Positions 20,601 through 27,753 of a stretch of 33,195 nucleotides of DNA are shown in pieces. The DNA is taken from NCBI GenBank assembly GCA_044866075.1, contig JBIOTQ010000072.1, forward strand, positions 1 to 33,195, given 5' to 3'. The first letter of the stretch is position 1. Each line of letters opens with the position of its first letter. The notes under the pieces are model-generated. The model did not search any database. It worked only from the letters and a program-made list of their open reading frames with translations, and was not told the origin of the DNA. Both the position numbers and the translations under genes were made by a program. This stretch comes from JBASRP01 sp044866075 (GTDB taxonomy: Bacteria > Actinomycetota > AC-67).

Positions 20601-21082
20601 GCACGACCACGCGGCTCAGGGACTCCAAAGGCTTACGCGATATCGCCACCCTGTTGTCGCAGCCCGGCCGTGAGATCGCGTCGATGGACCTCATCAGTCC
20701 CGACCCGGCCGCGGTGCTGGGTCAAGGGGATGCGGGCGAGGTCCTCGACGATCAGGCCCGCGCCGCGTACAGGGCACGCATCGCGGAGCTGCAGGCCGAG
20801 ATCGACGACGCCGACGCCGCTCCGGGCGCGCGCGAGCGAGCGCAGGAGGAACTCGAGGCGCTCACCGATCAATTGGCGAGCGCCTACGGACTCGGCGGCC
20901 GGCCGCGGAAAAGCGGCGACCCGGTCGAGCGCGCGCGGAAGGCAGTGACCGAACGGATCCGCGACGCCACGGCGAAGCTGGCGCGCGAGAACCCGGCCCT
21001 CGGCCGGCATCTGAAGGCCTCGCTCCGGACCGGCTCGTTCTGCGCGTATACGCCGGAGCGGCCCGTGACCTGGGTTTTCTAA
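17660..21082 (+). CDS. Large ATPase (AAA_16/STAND-like) with TPR-type repeats and a conserved C-terminal domain
   Basis: The reading frame encodes up to 1140 residues. LVGREPEI near residue 44 and Walker A GEPGIGKT at 73-80 begin an AAA_16-type NTPase, with Walker B LVLVFDDLHWAD near 187-198. About 500 residues of alpha-helical, Ala/Leu/Arg-rich TPR-like repeats follow. The last 170 residues (WTVAFDGTTTRLRDSKGL onwards, then a coiled coil, then GRHLKASLRTGSFCAYTP) match a C-terminal domain I know from actinobacterial signalling ATPases. LuxR-type relatives carry a DNA-binding HTH; I see none here. A scaffold or signal-sensing role is likely but not assigned. The start is uncertain: the only canonical in-frame start before Walker A is GTG 17660, yet the best ribosome site (GGAGGG, 17760-17765) precedes an ATC at 17771. 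Confidence 0.78.
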   Translation: MLPWRSILPDGALSSLRNGEGPAETGQTSRSDGRRAAIDPNPTLVGREPEIALLRDAVDQATSGRARWVLIAGEPGIGKTALADETAVHATKAGALPLWGSCWEGEGAPAFWPWVQIIRAYAADRRTDDLFAAMGDGAADIARLVPEVGGRFLSLSPADETGPDQARFRLFDHVARFLRAAAEIQPLVLVFDDLHWADRESLTLLRFFTKASRDARVFVLGTYRDVELTADHPLRYELAEVGAERIVLRGLGRDDVGELIRVTIGTDPPAGLTEAVFGKTTGNPLFVKEVARLLAAQGRLEGATTSAYAIPEGVRDVVRRRLAHLDQDSVQVLGAAAVLGPEFGLDALGGMVVRPVDQVLELLAAPRAARIVAEVPDAVGRYAFAHALLRDVVYEDISPTVRASLHWRAGELIEQKQGGDAHASEIAYHLVNGATGGDPERAADAAIRAGRIALRMYAWDRAADLYTRALDAMELGKAAADRRARTLLELGDARTRAGDLVAAREVYLKAADLASAEGLAPELAHAALGLGGGLVGFEVRLLDERQLDLLARALEMLPSEDSAVRAWITARLSVASSYARSVEARTELSREAIAMSRRIGDRGALSYALSSLSDALAGPKHVEERIAAATEMLDVAVQPATGTARCGVESCAVCLCEPEFALLGRRLRIVANLERGNLAAVDADIDAYARLAEHLRQPLYLWYVPLFRGMRAMMRGELAETERRMEETSTIGMSTSSENASVLIAVQQAGLAFQRGDMTSLESAWRALTAGSQELARLPTLAGMELAARALFGDPSAAVPALHAWLRQGGLTSLPEDSEWLTTPYYLAVGAIRCGDTDSAQHLYEGLAPYEDLVAIDGIAAHAIGPIALILGSLAAFLGRTEEAERHFQKAIVRHTADGSVLFAAHGRLAFARMLAAGGDPRTELRDELALAAAVTFDACGLEDAAAEARALISTRAVPSAPAGEAAFRREGEYWTVAFDGTTTRLRDSKGLRDIATLLSQPGREIASMDLISPDPAAVLGQGDAGEVLDDQARAAYRARIAELQAEIDDADAAPGARERAQEELEALTDQLASAYGLGGRPRKSGDPVERARKAVTERIRDATAKLARENPALGRHLKASLRTGSFCAYTPERPVTWVF

Positions 21083-21169
21083 CCTCCCGGGCCCTCCTGG
21101 CATCGCCACTTCTTCTCTGGCGCCTATCGGGTGAGAGCCCCAAACGGGGCCGACGAAGGAGGAGAGACC

Positions 21170-22252
21170 ATGACCGCTCAGACCCTCGACGAGCAGAAGC
21201 TCGAAGCGTTCTGCGGCCGCCTCTTCGGCGCGATGCTCGACGTCGCCGAGGTCGCGAACGTGTACTTCGGCGACAAGCTCGGGATCTACCGGGCGCTCGC
21301 CGAGAAAGGTCCGGCAACCGCATCGGAGATCGCCAGGCACCTCAACCTGTCCGAGCGTTACATCTCGGAGTGGCTCACCCAGCAAGCCATCGCCGGCTAT
21401 CTCGACGCCGACGGTAGCAACGACGCCGCGACGCGGCGTTACTCGATCTCCCCCGAGCACGCGGTCGTCCTCACCGAGGAGACCTCGCCGGCGTACCTCG
21501 GGTTCGTCGGGCGGGCCGTCGACGTGGTCGGCCACGTTCTGCCCGCGCTCCTGGAGGCCTTCAAGACGGGCGAGGGCGTGCCCTACGCGGCGTACGGGCC
21601 GGACGCGGTCGCGACGCAGGCGGCGATCACGCTGCCGGGCTTCGTGAACTCGCTCGTGCCGGAGTGGGTGCCGCAGGTTCCGGGTCTGAAGGAGAAGCTC
21701 GAAGCCGGAGCGCGGGTCGCCGAGCTGGCGAGCGGCGCCGGTGTCGCGGCGATCGAGCTGGCCAAAGCGTTCCCGAACATCACGATCGACGGGTACGACC
21801 TCGATGAGACGTCGATCGCCGTGGCGCGGAAAGCGGCCGCCGACGCCGGCGTCTCCGATCGTGTGACGTTCACGCTGCACGACGTGCGCGACCCGGAGCT
21901 CACGGGGCGCTACGACGTCGTCATGGTGTTCGAGGCGATCCACGACATGGGCGACCCCGTGCCGCCGCTCGCAACGCTGAAGCGTCTGCTGGCGCCCGGC
22001 GGCATCGCGTGGGTGGCGGACGAGAAGCCGCAGGATACGTTCACGGCCCCCGGGGACGACATCGAGCGGTTCCTGGCTGCTTTCAGCCCTATCTGGTGCC
22101 TGCCGCAAGGACTTGCCGACGGCCCGAACGCGCACGGAACGCTGCTGCGCGCGCCGGAGTTCAAGGCCTACGCGCAGCGGGCCGGCTGGTCGGATGTCGA
22201 GATCCTGCCGATCGAGCACATGTCCTGGCACTTCTACCGGCTCGTTGCGTAA
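21170..22252 (+). CDS. SAM-dependent methyltransferase with N-terminal winged helix (Rv2258c-like)
   Basis: The 360-residue product has a winged-helix domain at about residues 15-95 (TASEIARHLNLSERYISEWL), used in this family for dimerisation or lid formation rather than proven DNA binding. A class I methyltransferase domain follows at about 175-300. Its motif I is VAELASGAGVAAIEL, a slightly degenerate form of the usual GxGxG; GYDLDETSI supplies the acidic ribose-binding residue, and LAPGGIAWVADEK is the strand-5 hairpin. The layout is that of mycobacterial Rv2258c. The substrate is unknown. The ATG at 21170 is preceded by AAGGAGGAGAG, an excellent ribosome site; a small hairpin (GCCCC-AAAC-GGGGC, 21137-21150) lies just before it. 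The small secreted protein follows after 12 bases. Confidence 0.85.
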   Translation: MTAQTLDEQKLEAFCGRLFGAMLDVAEVANVYFGDKLGIYRALAEKGPATASEIARHLNLSERYISEWLTQQAIAGYLDADGSNDAATRRYSISPEHAVVLTEETSPAYLGFVGRAVDVVGHVLPALLEAFKTGEGVPYAAYGPDAVATQAAITLPGFVNSLVPEWVPQVPGLKEKLEAGARVAELASGAGVAAIELAKAFPNITIDGYDLDETSIAVARKAAADAGVSDRVTFTLHDVRDPELTGRYDVVMVFEAIHDMGDPVPPLATLKRLLAPGGIAWVADEKPQDTFTAPGDDIERFLAAFSPIWCLPQGLADGPNAHGTLLRAPEFKAYAQRAGWSDVEILPIEHMSWHFYRLVA

Positions 22253-22264
22253 GGAGGGGGAGCG

Positions 22265-22558
22265 ATGAAGAGTCGCATGATCCGATCGCTCGCAGTGCTT
22301 CTCGGTTTCGTGCTCGTGCTGATGGTCTTGCCGGCGGGGGTTGCGTTCGCGGACGCCGGCTCGCACGCCTCGTGTGTGGGGGTCGAGTCGTCGGGAATAT
22401 CGCCCAAGGGCACATCCGAGGAATTTCCGGACGGGCGTCCTCAGCTCAATGGGATCCTCCGCGCGGCATTCCCCGGCACGCCGATCGGTCAGATCGTCCG
22501 TCAGATCGCGAAGATCCACGCGGGGTCGCACGAAGCCTGTGACGAAGCGACCGGGTAA
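22265..22558 (+). CDS. Small secreted protein of unknown function
   Basis: I do not recognise this 97-residue protein. A signal peptide occupies residues 1-29 (hydrophobic core VLLGFVLVLMVLPAGVAF, probable cut AFA/DA). The mature part of about 68 residues has two cysteines (C37 and C92), which could form one disulfide, and no obvious repeat or metal site. The ribosome site AAGGAGGGGG just before the ATG is strong, supporting a real gene despite its size. It lies 12 bases after the methyltransferase gene, so both probably share one transcript, which ends at the hairpin at 22576-22603. Confidence 0.7.
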   Translation: MKSRMIRSLAVLLGFVLVLMVLPAGVAFADAGSHASCVGVESSGISPKGTSEEFPDGRPQLNGILRAAFPGTPIGQIVRQIAKIHAGSHEACDEATG

Positions 22559-22575
22559 CGAGAGTCTCACGAAAC

Positions 22576-22603
22576 GAAGCTCCCCGTCGAGGCGGGGAGC
22601 TTC
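22576..22603. terminator. Bidirectional intrinsic terminator between convergent genes
   Basis: GAAGCTCCCC (22576-22585) pairs with GGGGAGCTTC (22594-22603) as a perfect 10-bp stem with an 8-base loop. It lies between the stops of the small secreted protein (plus) and the YciI-like protein (minus), the expected site for a shared terminator. Flanking sequence is only moderately T-rich on either side (CTCGTTCGTT forwards, GTTTCGT backwards). Confidence 0.8.
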
Positions 22604-22611
22604 CTCGTTCG

Positions 22612-22935
22612 TTACGGTTCGAGCTGGCCCTTCGGCACCATCCACGTGACGAGATTGAACGTCAGGCGTCCGGCGACGACCGAGGGATCGTCGGATGCGA
22701 TGCGGCGCGTTTCCTCAAGGCCGGTCTTGTACATCGTCATGCCGCGGAAGCTTTCGTCCCAGCGATCGTCGAACGGTCCGGCCGCCATGACGATCCCTTT
22801 CATCTTCAGCTCTAGTTGGTAGAGCGCGTGTCTCACCTGGAGGTCGTCCTGCTCCTCCTCGGTCATCTGCGGCGGGTCAGGAGGGCGGCGCAGGATCACG
22901 AGCGTGTAGCGATCGAACTCGGTCGGGACCTCCAC
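22612..22935 (-). CDS. YciI-related domain protein
   Basis: The 107-residue product looks like a YCII-related protein: it starts with a strand (FDRYTLVILRRPP), has the helix with HALYQLELKMKGIVMAAGPF, and then MTMYKTGLEETRRIASDDPSVVAGRLTF, the arrangement of the ferredoxin-like YciI fold. The fold is often found with sigma-factor or ArsR/SRPBCC genes and may be enzymatic, but no reaction is established. The start is a GTG at 22935 preceded by AAGGGGGG. It begins 15 bases after the SRPBCC stop and is the third gene of that operon. Confidence 0.72.
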   Translation of the reverse strand: MEVPTEFDRYTLVILRRPPDPPQMTEEEQDDLQVRHALYQLELKMKGIVMAAGPFDDRWDESFRGMTMYKTGLEETRRIASDDPSVVAGRLTFNLVTWMVPKGQLEP

Positions 22936-22950
22936 GCCGCCCCCCTTCTC

Positions 22951-23382
22951 TTACTTGGACGCGTCGGCGTGCCCGACGAACGCCGCGAGCACCTCGTCCC
23001 AGCCGGCGCCATAGCCCGCCGACAATTGCTCGCCATCGGCGAGCTTCTCGAAGCCGCTGTGCGCGACGTCGATGCGCGTGCCGTTGCCCTCCGCGGTGAA
23101 GCGGATGTCGACCTCGGTCACGCCCTTTCCCTCTCGGTGCGTCCACGTGTACGTGACACGCGCGCCCGGTTCGTAGCGGAGGACCTCACCGATCACATAC
23201 TCGCTGCCGTCGGGCGCGGTTTCGATGAACCGGCCGCCCGCGTGCGGCTCGATCGTCAGCGTGGCGTCCGGGCCGAGGAACGAGTACTTGTCGAGCGGCC
23301 ACCATTGCGTGATCTCCTCGACGAACAGCTTGAACGCGACATCGGGCGGGCGTGCAACCGTAACTGCCTTATGAACGATCAT
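22951..23382 (-). CDS. SRPBCC/AHSA1-type protein
   Basis: The 143-residue protein is an AHSA1-like member of the START/SRPBCC superfamily. It opens with VARPPDVAFKLFVEEITQWWP, contains IEPHAGGRFIETAPDGSEYVIGEVL and WTHREGKGVTEVDIRF, and closes with the long helix GWDEVLAAFVGHA. Such proteins form a helix-grip pocket for small hydrophobic molecules; the ligand is unknown. It overlaps the ArsR gene by 14 bases and has GGAAGGAG before its ATG. ArsR-AHSA1 pairs are common and are thought to work as a ligand-responsive unit, which I infer here as well. Confidence 0.88.
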   Translation of the reverse strand: MIVHKAVTVARPPDVAFKLFVEEITQWWPLDKYSFLGPDATLTIEPHAGGRFIETAPDGSEYVIGEVLRYEPGARVTYTWTHREGKGVTEVDIRFTAEGNGTRIDVAHSGFEKLADGEQLSAGYGAGWDEVLAAFVGHADASK

Positions 23383-23692
23383 CGTCGTCTCCTTCCGCGT
23401 AGCGTTTGAACGCCTCGAGGGCGTCGTCCCACATCCGAGCGGCCCGGTCCATGTACTTCTTGACCTCGTCGAGCCCGCGCGGAACGAGGTAGTAGACGCG
23501 CTCGCGGCCTTGCTCTTCGGCGTCCACCAGTCCCGCCTTCCGTAACACCCGGAGGTGTTTGGACACCGCCGGGCGACTGATCGGGAACCGTTCGGCGAGA
23601 TCCCCTGCGCGCCGGGGGCCTCGCCCGAGGGCCTCGACGATCTCCCGACGCGTCGGATCCGAGAGCGCGGCGAGAGCGGCGTCGACGGCCAT
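23369..23692 (-). CDS. ArsR-family winged-helix repressor
   Basis: The 107-residue regulator has an ArsR winged helix: LAALSDPTRREIVEALGRGP, then the recognition helix region ISRPAVSKHLRVLRKAGLV (about 38-56), then the wing with GRERVYYL. There is no cysteine at all in the protein, so it is not a thiol-based metal sensor of the ArsR/SmtB kind. It belongs to the group paired with AHSA1 proteins. The ATG at 23692 has no Shine-Dalgarno and lies 8 bases after a -10 box, so the message is probably leaderless. A perfect inverted repeat in the promoter is a likely autoregulatory operator. Confidence 0.92.
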   Translation of the reverse strand: MAVDAALAALSDPTRREIVEALGRGPRRAGDLAERFPISRPAVSKHLRVLRKAGLVDAEEQGRERVYYLVPRGLDEVKKYMDRAARMWDDALEAFKRYAEGDDDDRS

Positions 23693-23700
23693 CGAGGGGA

Positions 23701-23729
23701 AGCGTAACCAGTCGGTTACGCGTTGTCAA
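23701..23729 (-). promoter_or_regulatory. Promoter and operator of the ArsR-SRPBCC-YciI operon
   Basis: On the minus strand TTGACA (23729-23724) and TACGCT (23706-23701) are separated by exactly 17 bases. The spacer and the -10 box are covered by a perfect inverted repeat, GCGTAACC (23702-23709), AGTC, GGTTACGC (23714-23721). A repressor bound there would block RNA polymerase. The start codon follows 8 bases after the -10 box. Confidence 0.75.
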
Positions 23730-23736
23730 GAGGGTC

Positions 23737-26025
23737 TTACACGCGCGTGGCCTTGGGTGTCAGCGCTTCGCGGACGATCGCGAGGAGCTGCTCCGGCTTG
23801 AAGGGCTTTCCGATGAAGCGGACGCCCTCGCTGATCTCGGCGGGGTTCAAGATCGGCTCGGCGTAGCCGGACATGCAGACGGCCGGCAGGTTCGGCCGCG
23901 TGCGGCGCAGCTTCTGGATCAGGTCGGGGCCGGACATCATCGGCATGACCACGTCGCTGACGATGGCGTCGATGGAGGCTTCGAGCTCGGCCGCGTTGAG
24001 AGCCTCGAGGCCGTTTCGCGCGGCGACGACGCGGTACCCGTGCGTCACGAGCGTGACGGTGACGAGGTCGAGCATCGACGCGTCGTCCTCGGCGACGAGG
24101 ATCGTCTCGCCTGTGCCGGTGGGGCGGTCGAGCATGATCTCGCGCGCGGGCTCGCGTGTCAGCTCCTCTTCGGAGGCGGGGAAGTGGATCGTGAACGTGG
24201 CGCCGCGCATCGGCGCCGAGTCGACGCGGATCGTTCCGCCGGCCTGGCTGACGATGCCGTACACCGTCGCGAGACCGAGCCCGGTGCCCGACCCCTTCGG
24301 CTTCGTCGTGAAGAAGGGGTCGAACGCGCGCGCGGCGACGTCGGCCGTCATACCGCGTCCGGTATCGCGCACGATCAGCCGTACGTGGCGGCCCGGCGTG
24401 AGGCCGGGACGGATCCGTGCTTGTGACTCGTCGAGCATCGCGACCGCCGTCGCGATCGTGAGGGTTCCGCCTTCCGGCATCGCGTCGCGCGCGTTCACCG
24501 CGAGGTTCGAGAGCACCTGTTCGATCTGCGCCGGATCGGCTTTGATCGGCGCCACGACCGGCGTCAGCGACAAGCGGACCTCGACGGTTTCGGGGACGGT
24601 GCGCAGAAGGACCTCTTCCATGCCGCGGACGATCTCGTTCAGGTCGATGACGCGCGTTTGCGCGGGCTCGCGTCGGCTGAAGGTGAGCAGCTGCTTCGTG
24701 AGGTTCGCGGCGCGCGTCGTCGCGCGTTCGATCTGCTCGAGCCCATCGGCCACCTCGGCGCGTTCCTCGTCGGGCGACATCCCGCGACGGTCACCGAGGA
24801 CCGTTCGCACGTGGCTCGAGAATCCCATGATCACGCCGAGGATGTTGTTGAAGTCGTGCGCGACGGCGCCGGCCATGTTGCCGAGGCTCTCGAGGCGGCG
24901 CGCGTGGTTGAGCTGCGTCTGCAACTCGTCGCGCTCGCGCTGGACGCGCTCTCGCTCGGAGAGGTCGCTCTCGACGAGCTCGCGCACACGCGACTCGAGG
25001 GTGCGGGTCAAGACGAAGTTGTCGAGGATCGTGAGCAGCTGCCGGATCACGACCAGTAAAAGCACGACGAGCATCGTCCAGAACAGAGGCGCATCGAGCG
25101 CTTCGCGTCGGCGCCATACGGCCGCCAGGACGACGACGGCGACGACGCACGCGTACGGCAGCGCGAGGCTGATGAATCCGGGACCCGGCTCGCCCTCGGG
25201 CTGCTCCCGCCGCGGGATCGCGATGACGGCGCCGATCATCATCACGAGGAACCCGATCTCCCACAGGGGATCGATGAGGCTCCCCGACTCGTACGTTTCG
25301 TGCAGCGTCTGGTAGATGAAGCCGCTGTCCGCGGCCGCGAGCACGCCGAGCCCCACACCGATCAGGAGGAGCGCGCCCCGATGCCGGCGCGCGACGCGCA
25401 GCGCGATGAACAACGCCATCGAGAGCAGGACGACGTCGCCGATCGGGTAGGCGAGACCGACGACCTTCTCGAGCGTGGTGCCGGCGCCCTCGCGATACGT
25501 GGGCCCGATCACCGTGGCCCAACCGACGAAGAAGATCGAACCGGTGATGACCAAGCCGTCGAGGAGCGTGCGGCCCTGCGCGGTGAGACTGCGCGGCACC
25601 GGCGGGAGGGCGAGCAAGCCGGCAACCGCGAGCGGGATCAGACCGAGGAACCCGATGTCGGCGTAGCCGGGGAACGGAACGTCGACGTTGCGCGCGAGCT
25701 CGTAGTAGGACCAGATGGCTTCGCCGATCGCCCACGACATCGCCGCCGCGCCGAGCAGCATCCACGCGCGACGCGCGCGTCCCTCACGGCGCCGGGCGGC
25801 GATCCAGCAGCACACGGCGGTCGCCGCCGGAACCGGAACGCCGATGAGATCGCTCCACCACTGCGTGGCGCGCTGGCCGCCGAAGTGCCAGTAGGTCCAC
25901 GATAGGTCGAGCACGGCGACCGCGACCGCGGATGCGATGGCGAGCCAAAGCGGCCACCTCCGCGGGGAAGCGGCTGGATCCTGTCGGCCGGCGGCCTGGG
26001 CCTCGGTCGCTTGCACGGGTGTCAC
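23737..26025 (-). CDS. Membrane-bound hybrid histidine kinase with C-terminal receiver
   Basis: The frame encodes 762 residues. About ten hydrophobic helices fill residues 24-335, without an evident extracytoplasmic ligand domain. A coiled coil (about 335-390) leads to HisKA with phospho-histidine in AVAHDFNNILGVIMGF, the HDFNN form of NtrB-like kinases. The ATPase has VNARDAMP, RDTGRGM and GTGLGLATV. A receiver domain (about 635-755) carries EDD at its start and the acceptor Asp in IVSDVVMPMM. With no neighbouring regulator it is an orphan hybrid kinase that probably phosphorylates its own receiver. The start is a GTG at 26025 or, equally plausible, the GTG at 26016; neither has a ribosome site. 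Confidence 0.88.
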   Translation of the reverse strand: MTPVQATEAQAAGRQDPAASPRRWPLWLAIASAVAVAVLDLSWTYWHFGGQRATQWWSDLIGVPVPAATAVCCWIAARRREGRARRAWMLLGAAAMSWAIGEAIWSYYELARNVDVPFPGYADIGFLGLIPLAVAGLLALPPVPRSLTAQGRTLLDGLVITGSIFFVGWATVIGPTYREGAGTTLEKVVGLAYPIGDVVLLSMALFIALRVARRHRGALLLIGVGLGVLAAADSGFIYQTLHETYESGSLIDPLWEIGFLVMMIGAVIAIPRREQPEGEPGPGFISLALPYACVVAVVVLAAVWRRREALDAPLFWTMLVVLLLVVIRQLLTILDNFVLTRTLESRVRELVESDLSERERVQRERDELQTQLNHARRLESLGNMAGAVAHDFNNILGVIMGFSSHVRTVLGDRRGMSPDEERAEVADGLEQIERATTRAANLTKQLLTFSRREPAQTRVIDLNEIVRGMEEVLLRTVPETVEVRLSLTPVVAPIKADPAQIEQVLSNLAVNARDAMPEGGTLTIATAVAMLDESQARIRPGLTPGRHVRLIVRDTGRGMTADVAARAFDPFFTTKPKGSGTGLGLATVYGIVSQAGGTIRVDSAPMRGATFTIHFPASEEELTREPAREIMLDRPTGTGETILVAEDDASMLDLVTVTLVTHGYRVVAARNGLEALNAAELEASIDAIVSDVVMPMMSGPDLIQKLRRTRPNLPAVCMSGYAEPILNPAEISEGVRFIGKPFKPEQLLAIVREALTPKATRV

Positions 26026-26115
26026 AAATGTACATCGAGGCAGGGCGACCGAGGCTACGCCGGAACTGCCGCTTCGACGCCTTTCTGCCGGCGCGTTTCG
26101 GCAGAGACCGCCGGA

Positions 26116-26385
26116 TCAGCGCGTATGCAAGGCTCGCGCCAGCTCCGCGCGGCCCATCTTCGAACGTCCGCGCAGGCCACGCCGGGCAGCGATCTTCATC
26201 AGCTCGTTGCGTGTTTTCGGGGTCTTCCCGCCGGTCCTCTTGCGCTTCGCGACCGCGGCGGCCTGCTTGCCGAGGGCGGTGCGCGTCTTCTTCGGCAGGT
26301 TGGCGATCGTCCGCTTGCGCTTGGCCGCCGTGATCGCCTTCCGGATGTTCTTGCGTGCGGCCCTGCGTTGCTTGGTGGTGGCCAT
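26116..26385 (-). CDS. Small Lys/Arg-rich protein with SAP/Rho_N-like C-terminus, possible nucleoid protein
   Basis: The 89-residue product is extremely basic: residues 1-60 are mostly Lys, Arg, Ala and Thr, as in bacterial histone-like tails. Residues 61-88 (LMKIAARRGLRGRSKM, then RAELARAL) resemble the helix-extended-helix of SAP or Rho N-terminal domains, which contact nucleic acids. I infer a DNA- or RNA-binding protein, perhaps nucleoid-associated; I cannot name a characterised homologue. The ribosome site GGAGGTGATC upstream of the ATG is almost a perfect complement of the 16S tail, so strong expression is likely. It ends 90 bases before the hybrid kinase start and need not be linked to it. 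Confidence 0.72.
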   Translation of the reverse strand: MATTKQRRAARKNIRKAITAAKRKRTIANLPKKTRTALGKQAAAVAKRKRTGGKTPKTRNELMKIAARRGLRGRSKMGRAELARALHTR

Positions 26386-26599
26386 GCGTGATCACCTCCG
26401 GTTGGTTCCTACCCGGTTCGCGGTGATCGCTCGCTTCGGCTTGGGAGATGTGGGGGTTGCGCCAGAAGGGTGGCGGTCGTGACTGCCGTGACGGCCCTGA
26501 CTGCCACTTCCTGAAAGAGATGCCCGCCCGCGCGCCAGGCGTTCGCGTGCGCTAGCATCCGGCGCCGTCGGCTCGACCACTCTGGGGGATCAGACGATC

Positions 26600-27700
26600 G
26601 TGAAGCCGATTCGCTTGCTCGCCGCCGTTCTCACGCTCGGCCTGTTCGCCGGCGCGTGCACCGACTCGCCGCCGTCCGCGCGCGAGACGTCGCCGTCGCC
26701 GTCGCCGTCGGCATCGACGCCGGCGAAACCGGCGCCTCCGCCGATCGCGCCCCTGACCGGATTGCGCACGACCGCGGCCGTACTGAGGCGACCGGCGCTC
26801 GCGATCAAGATCGACAACCACAGCGACGCGCGGCCGCAGGTCGCGCTCGACCGCGCCGACGTCGTCTACGAGGAGCCCGTCGAGGGCGGCATCACGCGCT
26901 TCATCGCCGTGTTCCAATCGCGCGCGGTGCAGAAGGTCGGGCCGGTGCGCAGCGCGCGGTTGACCGACATCGACGTGCTCGCGCAGTACGGACGTCCGTT
27001 GCTCGCGTTCTCCGGCGCCGCGACGTATGTGCTGCGGGCCGTGCGGAGCGCGGTGCGAAACAAGATCCTTATCTCGCTGCCGCACGGCGCGTTCGGCGGT
27101 CTCTACCGGCGCGACAATAGCAGGTGGGTCGCTCCGCACAACCTCTTCACCACGACGAATGGCTTGTGGCGTGTCGGCCGGCAGCGCCGGGCGACGCCGG
27201 CGCCGAAGCTGTTCACGTTCGGCCCACTCGTCGCGCCACCGCCTTTGCCGGTGGCCGCGTCGAGCGCGACCCCGTCACCCACGCCGATCCCGAGGGCCTT
27301 CCCCCGGGGTCTGCGCGTCATCGTTCCGTTCGGCGGCGCGTACAACGCGGACTGGCGCTACGCCTCGCGCTACCGGAAGTACCTACGGTGGAGCGGCTCG
27401 CAGGCCCATCGCCTGGTGGGCGGCAGGCAGATCTCGGCGAGCAACGTCGTCATCATGATCGTGCGCACCAGCCGCGAGAATCGCGCCGCCTCGCGGCACG
27501 GAACGCCGCAGCTCGTCCTCGTCGGGTCTGGTCCGGTCGTACTCTTGCGGAACGGCGTGCGCGTGATCGGACGGTGGTCGCGCGCGAACCTCAGGGCCCC
27601 GACGAGGTTCACCGACGTCTACGGACGTCCGATGACGTTCGCTCCCGGCAACACGTGGTTCGAGCTCGTTCCGACACGGATCAGGCCGCGGTATCGGTAA
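26600..27700 (+). CDS. DUF3048 (YerB-like) lipoprotein
   Basis: The 366-residue protein begins with a lipoprotein signal ending LFAGAC (C20), then a Ser/Pro/Thr-rich linker (23-50). The DUF3048 domain follows: LAIKIDNHSDARPQ, DVVYEEPVEGGITRFIAVFQS and VGPVRSARLTD are its diagnostic segments, and the C-terminal half continues to GNTWFELVP. YerB-type proteins are surface lipoproteins of unknown function. A second Pro/Ser/Thr-rich stretch (about 210-235) divides the domain into two parts. The start is a GTG at 26600 with GGGGGAT upstream. The TIM-barrel gene follows after 53 bases in the same direction. Confidence 0.88.
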   Translation: MKPIRLLAAVLTLGLFAGACTDSPPSARETSPSPSPSASTPAKPAPPPIAPLTGLRTTAAVLRRPALAIKIDNHSDARPQVALDRADVVYEEPVEGGITRFIAVFQSRAVQKVGPVRSARLTDIDVLAQYGRPLLAFSGAATYVLRAVRSAVRNKILISLPHGAFGGLYRRDNSRWVAPHNLFTTTNGLWRVGRQRRATPAPKLFTFGPLVAPPPLPVAASSATPSPTPIPRAFPRGLRVIVPFGGAYNADWRYASRYRKYLRWSGSQAHRLVGGRQISASNVVIMIVRTSRENRAASRHGTPQLVLVGSGPVVLLRNGVRVIGRWSRANLRAPTRFTDVYGRPMTFAPGNTWFELVPTRIRPRYR

Positions 27701-27753
27701 CCGCGGTTCCCGAGTAGATTGCTCATGCCAAGGCGTCGTAAAGGGATCGCGTC

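Noticed and set aside
20633..22645. A 670-codon minus-strand open frame opposite the ATPase and methyltransferase genes
   Set aside because: Composition is Arg/Asp/Val-rich without domains and it covers two clearly coding plus-strand genes with good ribosome sites.
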